Translations under genes and position numbers: made by a program | Source: Litoditis marina | Lineage: Eukaryota; Nematoda; Chromadorea; Rhabditida; Rhabditidae | Assembly (NCBI GenBank): GCA_964036275.1 | Contig: OZ038436.1 | Span: forward strand, 21,603,904-21,667,903 | DNA: 64,000 nt | Reading direction: 5' to 3' | The notes under the pieces: generated by a model | What the model saw: only the letters and a program-made list of their open reading frames with translations | What the model was told of the DNA's origin: nothing | The model's database searches: none | Shown: positions 25,901 to 38,256 of the stretch, piece by piece | Layout: every line of letters begins with the position of its first letter | Position numbering within the stretch: the first letter of the stretch is position 1

Positions 25901-28900
25901 AAAATAAGTCTTCGGGTGATTACGTGAGCGCAGGTCAAGAATCGAGCAGAACAACTAGAAAACGTGTTTTTGGGAAACATTCTAGAGGGCCCAGTTACGT
26001 AGATTGTGTATCTTACAAAATCCTTCTTGTGGCATGCTCTTACCCAACCAGATTAATAGGGTTTAAATGATGTAAATTAATGTTTGTTCAGTGGAATAGC
26101 TATTTCAATTTATGGTTTTTGTACTTCGGTTTTCTATACAAAACACCCAGGAAATATGAATTTCTAATCAATTCGGTTGTTCGCCACCGTCCAGCATGTC
26201 GGATGAGAGAGAGAAAAACAACACAAAGAAAAATAGGAAAGAAACGACCACAAACCAAACTGAACAGTACCAAAACACGAACAGGCAACTAGGAAAGTGT
26301 TAATGAAAACGAAAAAAAGTGCAGAACTACCGGAAAAGTGAAAAAAGAACCGAAACACGGCACATCACGGAAAGTGAAAAAAAAACGGTTGTGCTCACAA
26401 TCACTTCACGTGGTGTTAGTTAGCATCATCTCGCGAGGGTTAGTTCAAACTGGACGGAAAACTGCTAGTCAAACTCATGGTTACGTGAAACGTGACGAAA
26501 ACCGTAGAAAGTGCAATGAAATGCTTTCTTACACGTTTCTTCACGTTTTACGTGACTATTTCATTTGCTTCTAGTATAGATAACCTCATGGTGTCCGTCT
26601 GGGTCTCTGGTTGTTGTTCGTGTACCACCACCTCCAGCTGCGTCTCGGACTCCAGTATTACGGTAACCGGCGAGGGCGGCAGAGCGAACGCCATTTGGCG
26701 CCTAGGCGGTGACGTAATCCTTGGCGGTGACGGGTACCAAGGTGGCGTTATCGGCTGCGGTGACACGAGCAGCGGGGACGGTGACGTCTGCGCAGGTGGC
26801 TGCGATGGTGTCGCGGACTGTTGCGGACGTGCAGGCAGCTGCCGCGGCGGTGTATGTATCCGCGGCAAACTGTTCCTGTAGGCTGCATTCATGGTCATGG
26901 TGGGTGACATGACATACTCGTGGTCGGAGGTGGGAGATGGGGAGCTGATCCCCATCTCAATGTCCACTGACTCGTTGGAAGGCGCCCAGGAAAGAGGTGG
27001 CGAGGCGTATTTACAGGTTTCGCGACATGAAGGTCCCGGCACCACATTCGTGGCTAGATGGGTTGAAGTTGGGGAAATTCTCATTTCAACATCCGAGGTG
27101 GGCGACGGAGAGTAAATTGATACCGGCGAGTTTCTAGTGGATCGAGTCCGAGTGGACGAAGGTCTTCTTCAAATCAAATTGAAATAATCGTGCAACTAAT
27201 GAAATTATAAAATTGATGTAAACATGCTAACTACACTTGTGACCAAACTGATATAAGAAAAACTATGTGAATGAGTTTCAAAATAAAAAAGTTTTTTGAA
27301 AGTTAAAACCTGCTGAAGAAACTCAAAATTGTTTCAGGAAATCTTATTCGAAACTTACCTTTCGATTGGTTTTTCGTACTCTTCGAGCATTCGTATATAC
27401 GAGTCCCAGTCTTCCATGCACGCCAAACCGATCGGCTAAAAACAGAAATCAATACGAAAAAGTACTGTGCAACTCTCAATTTACAGTTACAAACGGTTAA
27501 TCAGTTATTTTAAGAATATATCCTGCAGGTTTAGTTGTTTATCAAACATTCTTCGTCAGAGATTATGGAAAACACTGTTTTATCACATTACACTTCCATA
27601 ATCTAGGAACAAGAACAATTCTTCATTTTCAGAGGCGCTAATCATCAAGAACATTTCATTTCGGTTCCTTATCCCAACCTATGTAATTTCGAACGTACAC
27701 TGTTTCTCGGCCAGAAATGCACAAAGTGAGATACGCAGGATGAAATGAAAGAACCGAAATGTTCTAGAATACGTACTAATTTAAGCGGTAGAGACCTCAA
27801 CTGAACTTAGCCTTAAACCTAAACTAGCAAGCTTGCTTGAGCATGAAAATAGCATCACAACGAGTAGGGAAACGTACCATGTTTTTCATGCTTTACGGAT
27901 AGATCGCAGAGTCAGTAGATTTTGAAAGTACAGATAAAATAGCACGAAAGCAAAGCAGCAGCACAATAAGCATTGCAGAATTAATGAGCTTACATCTGAC
28001 ATTACTACCAAAGACACAGTACCAATTCATGCGTTTCTTGGTAAAACAATTTCCAATTAGTTTCAACTGATGAATAGAACAATTTGAAAGGTGCTGTGTC
28101 TTTGATGTTCTCATTCACAGAAAGCTAGAAAATGACAAGTAATTTTAGTTTCCGAGTGAAAGACTGCAGGATGACTGCTTCACTTACATGTTTACTGTTT
28201 TCTTTCAGTTTCGTAAACAACACGCCGTTCGTGAAAACTGTTTCTTTTTGAAGCAAGCGTGAATGTGTGAAAGCGCACTATCTAGAAACGTGCAAATAAA
28301 AATAGTCATCATGCCGCCTCCACCCTTTATTCTAGCGTTACCGAAATGATCCGCAATAAACATGAATTAGACTACTAGTAAAACGGACTGTTACATAAAA
28401 CTTGAAAACGCATCTTGCGTATTTGAGTATTTGTCCATGATTCTACTAGTTTTCACGTTCATGCCAATTCAATCGGTGGGAAAGCTTTGAAGCAACACAC
28501 AAGCGGGGAAGCACTCACGTTACGGGGGCTGACAAGCACAATAGAGGGAGAAGTCTGACGGGGTGGCGTCTCGCTGCGGACGTGTTCGAACAGCTTCGGA
28601 AGGTCGTCCTTTACCAAGTCCATCACCCGCGTCCTCGGCGAGATATTCAACCAGTCCACGTGATGCAGGGGATCCTTCATCTTGGCAAGACGCTCCTTCT
28701 TCTTCCTTTTCAACAACGGCTCCGGCCCCTCTTCTCTCATTTCTACGTGAGAACTGGGCCGTCGCTCGGGGATAGGATAGAGAGAGGAACGGAAAGAGGG
28801 ACTTAGACGGGACCTAGAACTAACGGGCGGTGACGCGTCTAGCAACGATAAGCGGGGCACATGCACGGAAGCGGTGGGCGCTACTTGGGGATAGTTGAGG

Positions 28901-30031
28901 TTGGGCGGCGTGGCGGCGCGCGCAGCAAGCGGCGCGGCGCGCGGACTCTGGAAGCGCAACGCGGCGTCTTCCAGGCGGTCCATCTCGTCGCACTGCGCCG
29001 CCAGCTTGGACAGCATGAAGGGCTCTGAAATGCGGAACGAGTCCGGCGGAGAGAGAAGCAGCGGCTGCGGCTGGCTAGAGAACTGGGCCGAGTTGTAAGA
29101 CTGTTGGGGAAGGGAAGACTTTCTCACGGAGGAGGAGACGGGGAACGAGAAGGAGGAATCCGGACACGACCGCACCCGGCGCGAACGACGGGCAGATTCC
29201 GCTAAAAAGCAGAATCATTTATAATGGTTGCTCTGGTAAAACTGACTGAAACAGAGCGTATGGATCTGACTTGATGTATTTGTAGCTCGATCTCGCTGTG
29301 TTGCAGTCAAAAGTAGCAAACTCTGCTGTGTTGGCAGACGAAACTACAATTTTATTATTTCCATTCTCACAGACATTATAGATTTTACAAGTTGTTGGCG
29401 TGTCCGTGTTTTTGAGATGGGAACAGCTGAAGAAATTTGTGTCAAGGTTTCAAATAAAATCATCCGAAATTGAAAAAATGAGGATTATCTATTTGAGTTT
29501 TCGAGAAAATTGAATATAATTGCGAAATAAAGTGTCTTAAACATTGAAACTGTGAACTTTGAACATACCTATTGCATGATAGTCTGGTGTTGGGGGACTC
29601 GGCAACGGGAAATCGAACTCGAAAGAGGTGACCGAGGGATCAGGTGAACGGAAATTATCCCAATACGCCTGGAAATAAAAACCACTCCACAAGCATCGTT
29701 TAGAAATAGGTAGAAACTAGCGTGTTGTTCGATTCTGATGTGTTTATAGTTTGCCACCGTTAAACATTCCAGGCACTTCGGAACAAATAGTATATCCACT
29801 TTGTGACACAACCTAAAGTTGAAATTCAATAATCCAATGAACTGAAATGGACATTCTAATTGGCCAACGGAGTATATTAGGTATACACCAACTCTAATCT
29901 GTGTTTTTATATTATTGTGTTCATACCTGTCTAATATGTACAGATGGTTCAGTGGATAGAGAGCAGTGTTCAGATAGGCTCGGACCCGACTCGTCCCATG
30001 AACCGCCTCTCGACACATAACGTGTCATCAT
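22946..30031 (-). CDS. Unrecognised nuclear-type protein (gene A), paralog of gene B
   Basis: Eleven exons, all in phase: 29927-30031, 29569-29668, 28519-29201, 27359-27435, 26585-27163, 25610-25733, 25208-25339, 24788-24883, 24288-24389, 23883-23987 and 22946-23128, giving 761 residues. The start ATG lies one base after ATTGATTGTAG, a good trans-splice acceptor. The N-terminal two thirds are low-complexity and S/T-P rich, with an imperfect internal repeat (SPSPTSDVEMRISPT and SPSPTSDHEYVMSPT) and a basic patch LLKRKKKERLAKMK. The C-terminal part is compact: GDSVRMGDILGDDQWWRHTS, FFYSEDLKQFHRVNCITAKG, a Ser-rich linker, then FKKRLFVQYLWRNAKAVEK and EFDPRRQRLLRFV. The same two blocks occur in gene B. 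I cannot name the family. Composition suggests a nuclear, possibly nucleic-acid-binding protein, which is inference. Confidence 0.88.
26465..26560. repeat. CACGTG-like repeat in gene A intron
   Basis: GGTTACGTGAAACGTGACGA, then GTGCAATG, then TTTCTTCACGTTTTACGTGA and C. These are the same building blocks (ACGTGAAACGTG and TTTACGTGAC) as the family seen elsewhere, arranged as an inverted pair about 70 bases apart. Confidence 0.45.
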
Positions 30032-30624
30032 CCTACAATCAATCAATATCAATCGATATATTTCACAATATCAAATCTAATGGTATTAATCGATATATTT
30101 AGTGAATGAATGAATGTTTATTCGCGATTGAACACGTGTCTTTCCACATTGGTATATGTGGCACTCCAATTACGAGAAAATGGAGATATGGAAGATAAAA
30201 TAGAATGTAGTGTATAGTTTACTCTGTTACGCGCTCATTATATAATGTGCACTTTTGCAGTATTGCACAATTGAACCGATGATTGTACCGATAATTGATT
30301 AAGATTATTTTGAATATATTACATCCAATCAATCAACTTCAATCGACAGTGAAGCCTATGGAACACAGAAATACCTTCTATCAATCAAGTTTGGTCAAAA
30401 TATCTGAAAGTTTGATAATACCTCGAAAGTTCAAATATAGGTTCTAAGAATAGAATTAAACTGCTTTTAACTATTGTTATAGTTCAAAAAAGTAGTTCAG
30501 TGGAGGAAATAAAGAACGTTGAATCAAACGGCTTGTAAGTTCTGAACAATGAACATGAAAAAGCACTTGATAAGAAATTGAAACTCACATAGATCTTGCA
30601 GATGCTGATGAATTACTGTATATA

Positions 30625-33600
30625 CTAGGAGTGTGAAAACTGAAACAAAGATATTTTGATAAGATAGAGTTGATAACCGAAATGCAAATTACTCTTTGTT
30701 TGGGAACCAGAAAACCAAGTATGTTTTCTACAAACGATTCGCACTGAGCAGGATTCGAACCAGCGCGGGAGAAGCCCATTTGATTTCAAGTCAAACTCCT
30801 CAACCACAGTACCCACCTTCGTATTGAAAGAACATTGGGAGAAGGCACTTTTTCCAGCAAAGGGTAGTTGAAGCTATAGCGACTATTTTTCAGAGCATCA
30901 TCAATTTGCCATCTGTAACAATAATAACATAGCATAAACTTTGTAATGTGGTGAAATTGGTGAATCTCCTTGTTTCATTCGTTGAATAGGTGCAACACTG
31001 TTTGAGAACAAGTTTTTCTTTGTTTCAGACTGATAACTGTTAATTGGGAGGGGGACATTGTACAACTTCGTCATGGAACAATAAACCTCCACAATACAAA
31101 AAGTACACACCCACACCTTTTTCAACATTAGCTCCTCACTCAACCTCAGCCTGTAGTAAATGAGTTTAGTGTACCATCGCTCCCGAAAGGCAAAGTTAGG
31201 GAACACTTGTACAGTACTCCGCTCATTGTTTTACACTGAACATGAAACTCACTCGACTGGACTAGGAACCTTCTCTTTCTCTTCCTCATCCCACAAATGG
31301 TCCACAACTGACTCGGGGGGTCTGCAAAGAAAGTATTGTACTTATAGTCGTTGCCAACGGAAAGGCGGGAGGGTACGGTGTATCTCACTTTCCGCTGTGT
31401 GCGCACACACGTACGTCTTCGATTCCAAAACTTACCCGTTATGTGCTCTTATAGCGCAGTGGTTAGCGCCCTGCTACCAAACTTTTGCTCGCAGGTTGGA
31501 TTGCAGCGAGAGACAGAAACTTATAAATTTGGCACTCACTATAATCATACGTCCCGCAGATAAATGTCATTATAATTCATACTGTTATTAATGTTATTAT
31601 TTTCTCAGTAGTCCGTTGCCGTTTCCATATATAGATACTACAGTGCGACGAGAAGCGCTACAGTCTCCTTCACAGAATTCAAAAACATTTACATAAAAAC
31701 ATTACGACAATCATTTCCGTTGATTTGACGCAACAGCCTAATGATTTTCAATCACGTGATCTTCAATAAACTGACATTTCCTTCTGAATCTGCTGCATGT
31801 ACATGTGTAGAATCTCCTCCCCTTGTCCCATGGCCAATCGACGTTCGATCATTCGTTTTCGTTTCAATAACTGCAGAAGATCCGTGCCTCGGAACTAGAA
31901 ATGAAGCCAGTGTAGAAGACAAGCCGAATGTTGTAGTTTGGTCATGCTCAAATTCATAGTTTGATATTGATCAAACTACAACTCAGATATATGCACCGTT
32001 TGTTGTATTCCTGTTGGGGCTGTGTGGTAGAAAAACCACTAAATACTGCAAAAAGGACATGTACGTCATTTTGCTGTTCCTTTTTCATATTTATTCCTGA
32101 ACATGATTGTCAATGGGTTCACTACGCGGGAGATTATTTTTGAAATCCATAATGTTGTTATGTCGTAAACATAAACAATCTCAAGTTGGTCCCAAGTAAT
32201 TTGCAAGTGGTATACTTCGCATTGAACAAAAACTTAAGGAAGGCCCTCTCATCTGAATCTATGCTTCACACAAAACAGCTAACCCAAGTTATTTTGTTTA
32301 CTATAAATGTATTTGATAGCAGCAGTAGTTCCGTGCAAACTGCTGGTTTCAATGTTGCTTCGGATAAAAAAGCCAAAGCACAATAAATAGGAGATTTTTT
32401 AACACTGTGATATCTGTAAAAAGTGCGTAATAACAAACTAAAATTGAAAAGTATGATCATAAGAAATTTCTCTGACCTTTCGTCCGAAGTAGTGAATCTT
32501 CTGAATATACTGTATACCAACGAGATCGATACACATAGTAGTCACTGCCAGTCCAACACCCAGGTAGATCAACATCAACACTATGTAGCTAGAACAAGGG
32601 TTACTGATTATGTTAAGCGAGGCTCTGAATAAACTGTTAATTTTGTTCAGAAAAGGTGAAATATTAATATTATTCTCTCCAAAACAAAACTATAGATAAA
32701 TTCTATCATTCGATCACGAGGCGGTGATAGAAAATGTGAATAGACAACGAAGAACAAAATCCAAAAGTGAGAAAGTGAGAGCCAGACAGATAGAGATCAA
32801 GAGAGGGAAAGCGAAAGAGAGAGAGAGTGAGAGACGGGAAAATAAACAAAAAATGAGTTTCAGAAAATGAGTACAAATAGATGCATTTCTACCAGACGCG
32901 AATTCTTTTCTCTAGGAAAGTCTACAGGACAATTTGTCGCTTCAAACGTTTAGTTTGTATTTCTATAAAATAGATGGAACTCACTCATGATTCTCTGGCA
33001 CAATGTCCCCAAAGCCGATGGTGGTCAGCGATATGAATGCTAAATATGTATTGTTTAAGTAAAAAATTTAAATTAAAAAAAAAAAGCAAAATGTAATTTA
33101 AAGAAGGACGATTATGTGGTCCAATCGCAACGGTTCAGTCCTTCGAACTGCTGTACATTTTTCAATTGCAGTTTAAAGGACCGTTGACACGAAATTGGTC
33201 CACATAATCGCCCTTCTTTAAGTGAATAAGTTAGGAATCAGTAAGCTTCACAAAATTCGAACAGCCTTTTCGATACGAAGAAAGAAGACTTAATACTGCT
33301 TTCCTTGCAGAAAGTGTGAAGACGGAAATGTATGGTCCAATAAAGTTTTTAATTCGCAACAATTATTTTAATACTTACAATAATAAAAAGCATCCATGTA
33401 CGACCAACCCTCCAGGAAAGAGAACAGAATACCACCGAATGCTATGTAAAGCTGAAACATTGATTTCTGACTGCTCCAACCAGTTTGTGAATTAGTGTGT
33501 TGTGTAAATATGAAAAATGAGCAATCGTAGATTTTAATTGTGACCATCGAGTGATGGGATATTCAGAGTTACGAGCATTTTGAGTGGGACCAAATGACTT

Positions 33601-36600
33601 ATAAATGAGAAAGTCGAAAGTCTTTATATGGTAAAATACGTTGTAGTTTGATGTTTTCACCTGTTTATCGTCACTATTCGACCATGACAATTATTTGTAG
33701 AACGCACCAATAAATGTGGTATACTTACTTTATACTTATACTAATAAACTGAATAAATATAGTGTCTTTAAGTATGATGAATTCATGAGTGAACTTCTTG
33801 TAAAACGTACTGATCGTACTGTGAAGATCGTATAAAACATGCCAATAATATAGTCAATACAATGAGTATGGGTACTACTTGTAAAATGTACCAATACGGT
33901 GAAGATGACATAAAACGTACCAACAGTATGGTGAACACCATGAGTACTGGTACTTCGGTCTTGTCCATGACGAGGTCTTCCCAGTCCAAGGCCGATTGAG
34001 AACTAGACTCAGACTGCTCTTCGATGTCGTCCATGTTACCTAAAAGAGATTTTGAGAAAAACAAAGATTCGAGAACAAAAACCATTACTTGTACATTTCT
34101 GTGGTTCTGTCTCGAACTATTTTGTTGTGTTTCTCAAAAATTTCTTCACTCTATTTATCTATTATTTCTTGTTTTCCTTACATCTTGTTCTGTCACCACA
34201 ACAATCCCAGCTAACAGGTTTTGACAGGTGTTTTATAGTCCTGATAACTTCTACGTGTATGTCGCGTGGAAGGGTTCTGTGTTTCACATTTCACGTGATC
34301 TTACGTGTTTCCCAGCCACTTCGTAGTCTGCGTAGTTCATATTGGTGTGCTAACCACATCCCCACCTTTGCTGGTCCCCCGCAACCGTCGCCATTTGTTT
34401 CGAAGAGTCACCTTGCCTTTCTTCATCTTCTTGTACAACCAAATGGTGCATTCTGACAGAAATTTACCCAAATCTGAAACAAAGACTTAAGAGTTGCTCT
34501 TCCACAGATCAAATTAAAAACAATACTCACTTACCAAAACTCTTGTTTTTTTTTCATTTCGTCTATTGAGATCAAATATAATTTTTTTAGATTTCTAGTT
34601 CCTAAGTTTCAATTAGACATAGTAGGACTGAACGGCAAGATCAGACTACAAACATATCCGGAAAGAACAACATGTAACGACTATAGTCGTCGCCAGCAGA
34701 AAAGCGGATGGGTACTGTATATCTCACTTCCCGCTGTGTAAGCACAGACGTATTCGATTGCAAAGCTTTCGGGATATGTACACTAATAGCGCAGTGGTTA
34801 GCGCCCTGCTACGAATGTTTTGCTCGCAGGTTCGATTCCGGTCAGAGATCGAAATGTATAAATTTGGCACCCACTATAAAGGAGGAAAGAATGAAAAAGT
34901 AGTTTAGGTACCCTCGGGGAACCTAAACAAAACGTTACGCGCCGAAACAGACAGAAACATGTGAAATATATGCAAATGAGGTTCGTTAGTTCAAATAACA
35001 ACATATAACAATTTCTCTAGAGCAGCCCTGTGATGATAAACTTTTTCCTGCCGTTATTCAAGCCTCTTCCCTGAGGAAATTTCTGTAGATTACCTCCGAT
35101 AGTGATGATAGCCAGCGGAGCTCCAAATAAGGCGAAGACGACACAGGCAATACGTCCAGACGAGGTGGCCGGCACGATGTTACCGTAACCTGAGATAAAA
35201 CTGCTTTATTTAGTTGTTCTGTTTATAAGTTCAGTTTTCTGGTCATACACATTTTTAATTCTTCATTGGTAAGGCCACTGTTGTGTGTTATTCGAATTAT
35301 CAAGCTCATTTCTATATGAGTTTTGATATATTTTCTTTTTTATTGAATTAACTTCGCCATTTTGTTTGAACTATTGTTGCCTTGAATCTTTCTAATTCGC
35401 AACTATCATTATTTTTTCTGAATCACCATATTCCAAATTATGTCCGTTCTTCGAAGGCATTAGTCTCTGGTATGTTGCTTACATTTCGCCCGAGGCCTAT
35501 CTAGTATTAACACCGCGAGTGTGACGTCACACAACAAACGTCTTTAAACTATCGAAGAGTCCACCATTCACTACATGAATAATATAGTGGATGCAAGAAA
35601 CCATGTTTTATGATCACCGCATTTGATATTCTTCACCCCTTTATGAGATGTGCAAGTACTTTTCATGAGCACATCCAAGACAGTCGCTAACACGCAGAAA
35701 GGTTTGAAGCTGCATTCTATAAAATATTCTAAAAATGAATCACGTGACCCACTACGGAACATCAGCGGTACACATGAGGAGAAGCCCGTTGTTTGGTTGT
35801 CAAGTGTTTTCCACATTTCACGTGACCAAGCTTTTAACTAGCAGCAAACCTATAGTGGCCATAGTGGTGGCGGCGAAAAATAGGGCACTGCTGGCTGTCC
35901 ACAACTTCTCTCCCTTGTCAGCTCGTGATTTTGGGTTTCTGTGAAACATCGATATTTACTTGGTAACCAAACATGTTTAGCACTTCGTTTCTAACACTTT
36001 TTTCTAAGTCGTATCACGAATCAAAAAAAAACACGTAAAACGAGAGATGTGTGCAGTACACAACTGAGCGTGAACAGTTTCTCACGTATTTTACTTGTTC
36101 CACGTGACTATGCACTTAACCACAAATACGACTACATGTTCCCTATCTAGACTAGTATGGGCAAGTTACGTCAATGTTTGATAATTGCGCCATTATTGGG
36201 CCATAAAAAGACGTGTTACTTGGAAAGAGGTGGGGGAAGAGAATGCAAGCTACTGCAGAAAGTAGATGCACAATGAATCGGCAAAAAAAGAGCAAGAATT
36301 CAGATATGGTTATTCACAGAATGGTAAAAGATTTTGTTTCCATTTTAGTTTGCAATAATTATAGTTCTTTCTAGGGTCAAAATGCGCAGTATGAAAGATC
36401 ACTAACTTGATGACTAATGCACTTGAAAAATGAAAGTAAAAACGTTTGCAAAGGTTCATGAGGAAGTAACAAGTGGAGAATCTAGGTTATTTTCTTATTT
36501 GACAAACATTTCATTCAACCTCACCTATGCCTTTTATATCTTCTCCCTTCACCCTGTTTTTGTTCTATGGACTTCAATCGAAGTTGTGAGACCCGTACAT

Positions 36601-38256
36601 CAGAATATCTGAAATCATCAAAAAGTTGCCATGTTTTCAAAATAAAAATATTGAGCTTGGTCGCTTGTATGTTTTGTTGAAGATCTTTGTGAGAATGTTT
36701 CTTAGGTTATCTTTTTGTAAGTTTAATTTATTGTAACGACAAACTAGTCACTAGTTCACATAAACGTGAAAAGTGTGAAAATTTGTCGTGTGCTTCACAC
36801 GTTTCACGTGAGTTATATTAGTGTCTCTCTATGTGTTAAAAAAAGCAAAAACTTCCATATGAGAAGAGAAATTCTGAACTAACCTTACATATTGCTCTTT
36901 AAATGCTCTATAAATTTTATCATTCATACGATAAAGTTCGCCCTCAACAGACTCCTTCCAAACCCGTTTGGTCGGTCGAACTGAAAATAACTATTAATTT
37001 TTATTAAATTAGTTATTTTCTAGATAAATGTATCACTTTGAAACTACAGGACAAAACTTTGTATGTTGCGCTGTTCTACTGCGTTTGTTTGATGTCGGTG
37101 TGGCAGTGGCAACTAGAAATTATAACCCATACAAAACCCCTATGATTACATACTGTGAGGAAATTCGTTGAGAAAAAACAAGTGCAACTGGTGCACAAAA
37201 TAGTTTCATGATAAGTTAGCTTCATCATTTTCTTATGGGTATCAGTGCCAAACACTTTTCGGGTGAATCACATGCGCTATTGATCATGAATTGAATATTT
37301 CACGACAAAATAAATGACTCAGAAATTTAAAAAACCGACCTTCTCTTATGATTCCTATCAAATGACCCCGCATATCGCCTATTGTGTTCTTTCCGAGGTT
37401 TTTCAACTGAAATTAGTGACGTCAACGAAATAAAAGAAAAATCAATATCAGGCTTCACATTGAAAAAGGCGAGATGTTAGATGAACCAAGAGTTGCTGAG
37501 GAGCTTCTAAATGGTTGGAAAATGCATTGAAACATTTAAATTATGTTTTGGATACTAAAAACAGATCAAATTGTTCCGAAAACAGCACAAAAACAGTACC
37601 AAAGTTTTTTTACGTTTAGTGAATTTGAAAACTCTGGCGCAGAATGGAGAGAGAGAAAAAACAAAAAAAACTTTTGTTGATAATAATAATTCGAACTCAC
37701 TCTATCCTCATTCGGGGATTCTAGTCGATAGAAAATATAGGCTCCGATGACGGCGTACAGACAGACAACTGCCACCAAAGCCACATGGGGAAAGGCGAGT
37801 TTCAGATACTAAAATGGAAGAATAATAATATAACTATAACAATAATAGTATTAATAATAATAATAACAATAATATTTTGATTAAATAGAAAATAATCCTA
37901 TTGTTATGTAAATAGTATAGTATATTTCTCCAGAATCACTCTGACAGATTACTCTTTTTTTTCTATTTTTCCCAAAAACACAAATCAGTAAAAGTGCCGG
38001 TGGCACATGTATCTGGAGCGACCTAGAGAAACAAAACTATCTAAACATATAAACATATTAATTTATATAATCAAACTCCAAACCGAAACGTTATTAATTT
38101 TTCTAGCCTACTTGTATATCGCGTAGTATACTAGCCTTTTTAATTCGATTCTGTGTGTTGGGCTCCTCGCTGGGATGTGTGGTAGTCTCTAAAAGTCCCT
38201 CTATTTCTTTAAACTGGTCCTCCATCACCCTTCCATTGGTGCACACCCGACTGCTC
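30625..38256 (-). CDS. Two-pore-domain potassium channel (TWK/K2P family)
   Basis: Sixteen in-phase exons: 38112-38256, 37701-37808, 37340-37406, 36884-36980, 35850-35938, 35094-35189, 34366-34473, 33921-34039, 33379-33451, 32985-33039, 32477-32588, 31776-31870, 31253-31321, 31115-31150, 30849-30912, 30625-30639. From the in-frame ATG at 38225 the product is about 438 residues; an upstream coding exon is not excluded. The order is classical K2P: M1 (VALVAVVCLYAVIGAYIFY), P1 with TTMATIGYGNIVPATS, M2 (ACVVFALFGAPLAIITIG), a basic cytoplasmic loop, M3, P2 with SLTTIGFGDIVPENHE, and M4 (YIVLMLIYLGVGLAVTTMC), then YFGRK and a charged tail. Pore motifs GYG and GFG predict a K+-selective plasma-membrane leak channel formed as a dimer. 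The last 15-bp exon (FSHS, stop) is uncertain; another frame of the same segment reads further to a stop at 30588. Confidence 0.93.
30740..30812 (-). ncRNA. tRNA-Ser(UGA)-like sequence lacking the D arm
   Basis: On the minus strand there is an anticodon stem TTTGA/TCAAA with loop CTTGAAA (anticodon TGA, Ser), a variable arm GGGCTTCTCCC, a T arm with loop TTCGAAT, and an acceptor end CAGTGCG that pairs with GTACTG except at the innermost position. Between acceptor and anticodon stem only about 10 bases remain, where a normal tRNA-Ser has about 19, so the D arm and A box are gone. The T stem also has one T-T mismatch. It is probably a pseudogene. It lies in the last intron of the K2P gene, same strand. 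Confidence 0.75.
31341..31544 (+). mobile_element. tRNA-derived SINE-like element, copy 1
   Basis: A ~204-bp sequence homologous along its whole length to 34680-34878. Shared landmarks in order are CTTATAGTCGTTGCC, a TATCTCACTTTCCGCTGTGT block, an A box TAGCGCAGTGG (31452-31462), a B box now mutated to GGTTGGATTGC (31494-31504), and TATAAATTTGGCAC near the end. It lies in a K2P intron, antisense to the gene. The decayed B box suggests an older or inactive copy. Confidence 0.8.
33098..33221. mobile_element. TTAA-type MITE, full copy
   Basis: A 124-bp element from TTAAAGAAGGACGATTATG to CATAATCGCCCTTCTTTAA, with imperfect inverted ends of 30 or more bases and TTAA at both borders. It is the same length as 47345-47468 but in the opposite internal orientation. 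It sits in a K2P intron. Confidence 0.88.
34680..34878 (+). mobile_element. tRNA-derived SINE-like element, copy 2
   Basis: A ~199-bp sequence with perfect matches to both Pol III boxes: A box TAGCGCAGTGG (34787-34797) and B box GGTTCGATTCC (34829-34839), 31 bases apart. The 5' part (CTATAGTCGTCGCC, TATCTCACTTCCCGCTGTGT) and the 3' part (TATAAATTTGGCACC) match copy 1 at 31341-31544, so this is a mobile repeat with tRNA-related internal promoter rather than a lone tRNA. It is intronic and antisense to the K2P gene. Confidence 0.82.
36055..36120. repeat. CACGTG-family repeat
   Basis: CTGAGCGTGAACAGTTTCTC, then CACGTATTTTACTTGTTCCA and CGTGACTATGCAC. A related copy lies at 36735-36815 and another pair flanks 35743-35845. 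All are in K2P introns. Confidence 0.45.

Noticed and set aside
26492..27115. Plus-strand frames rich in Gly/Ala/Val across 26.5-27.1 kb
   Set aside because: They are antisense shadows of gene A exon 5, which has proper splice sites and matching phase on the minus strand.
28563..29098. Plus-strand frames in 28.5-29.1 kb
   Set aside because: Antisense to gene A exon 3 (28519-29201).
29569..30018. 149-codon minus-strand open frame
   Set aside because: It runs through the gene A intron and reads exons 1-2 in the wrong frame. The spliced frame is consistent with the rest of the gene.
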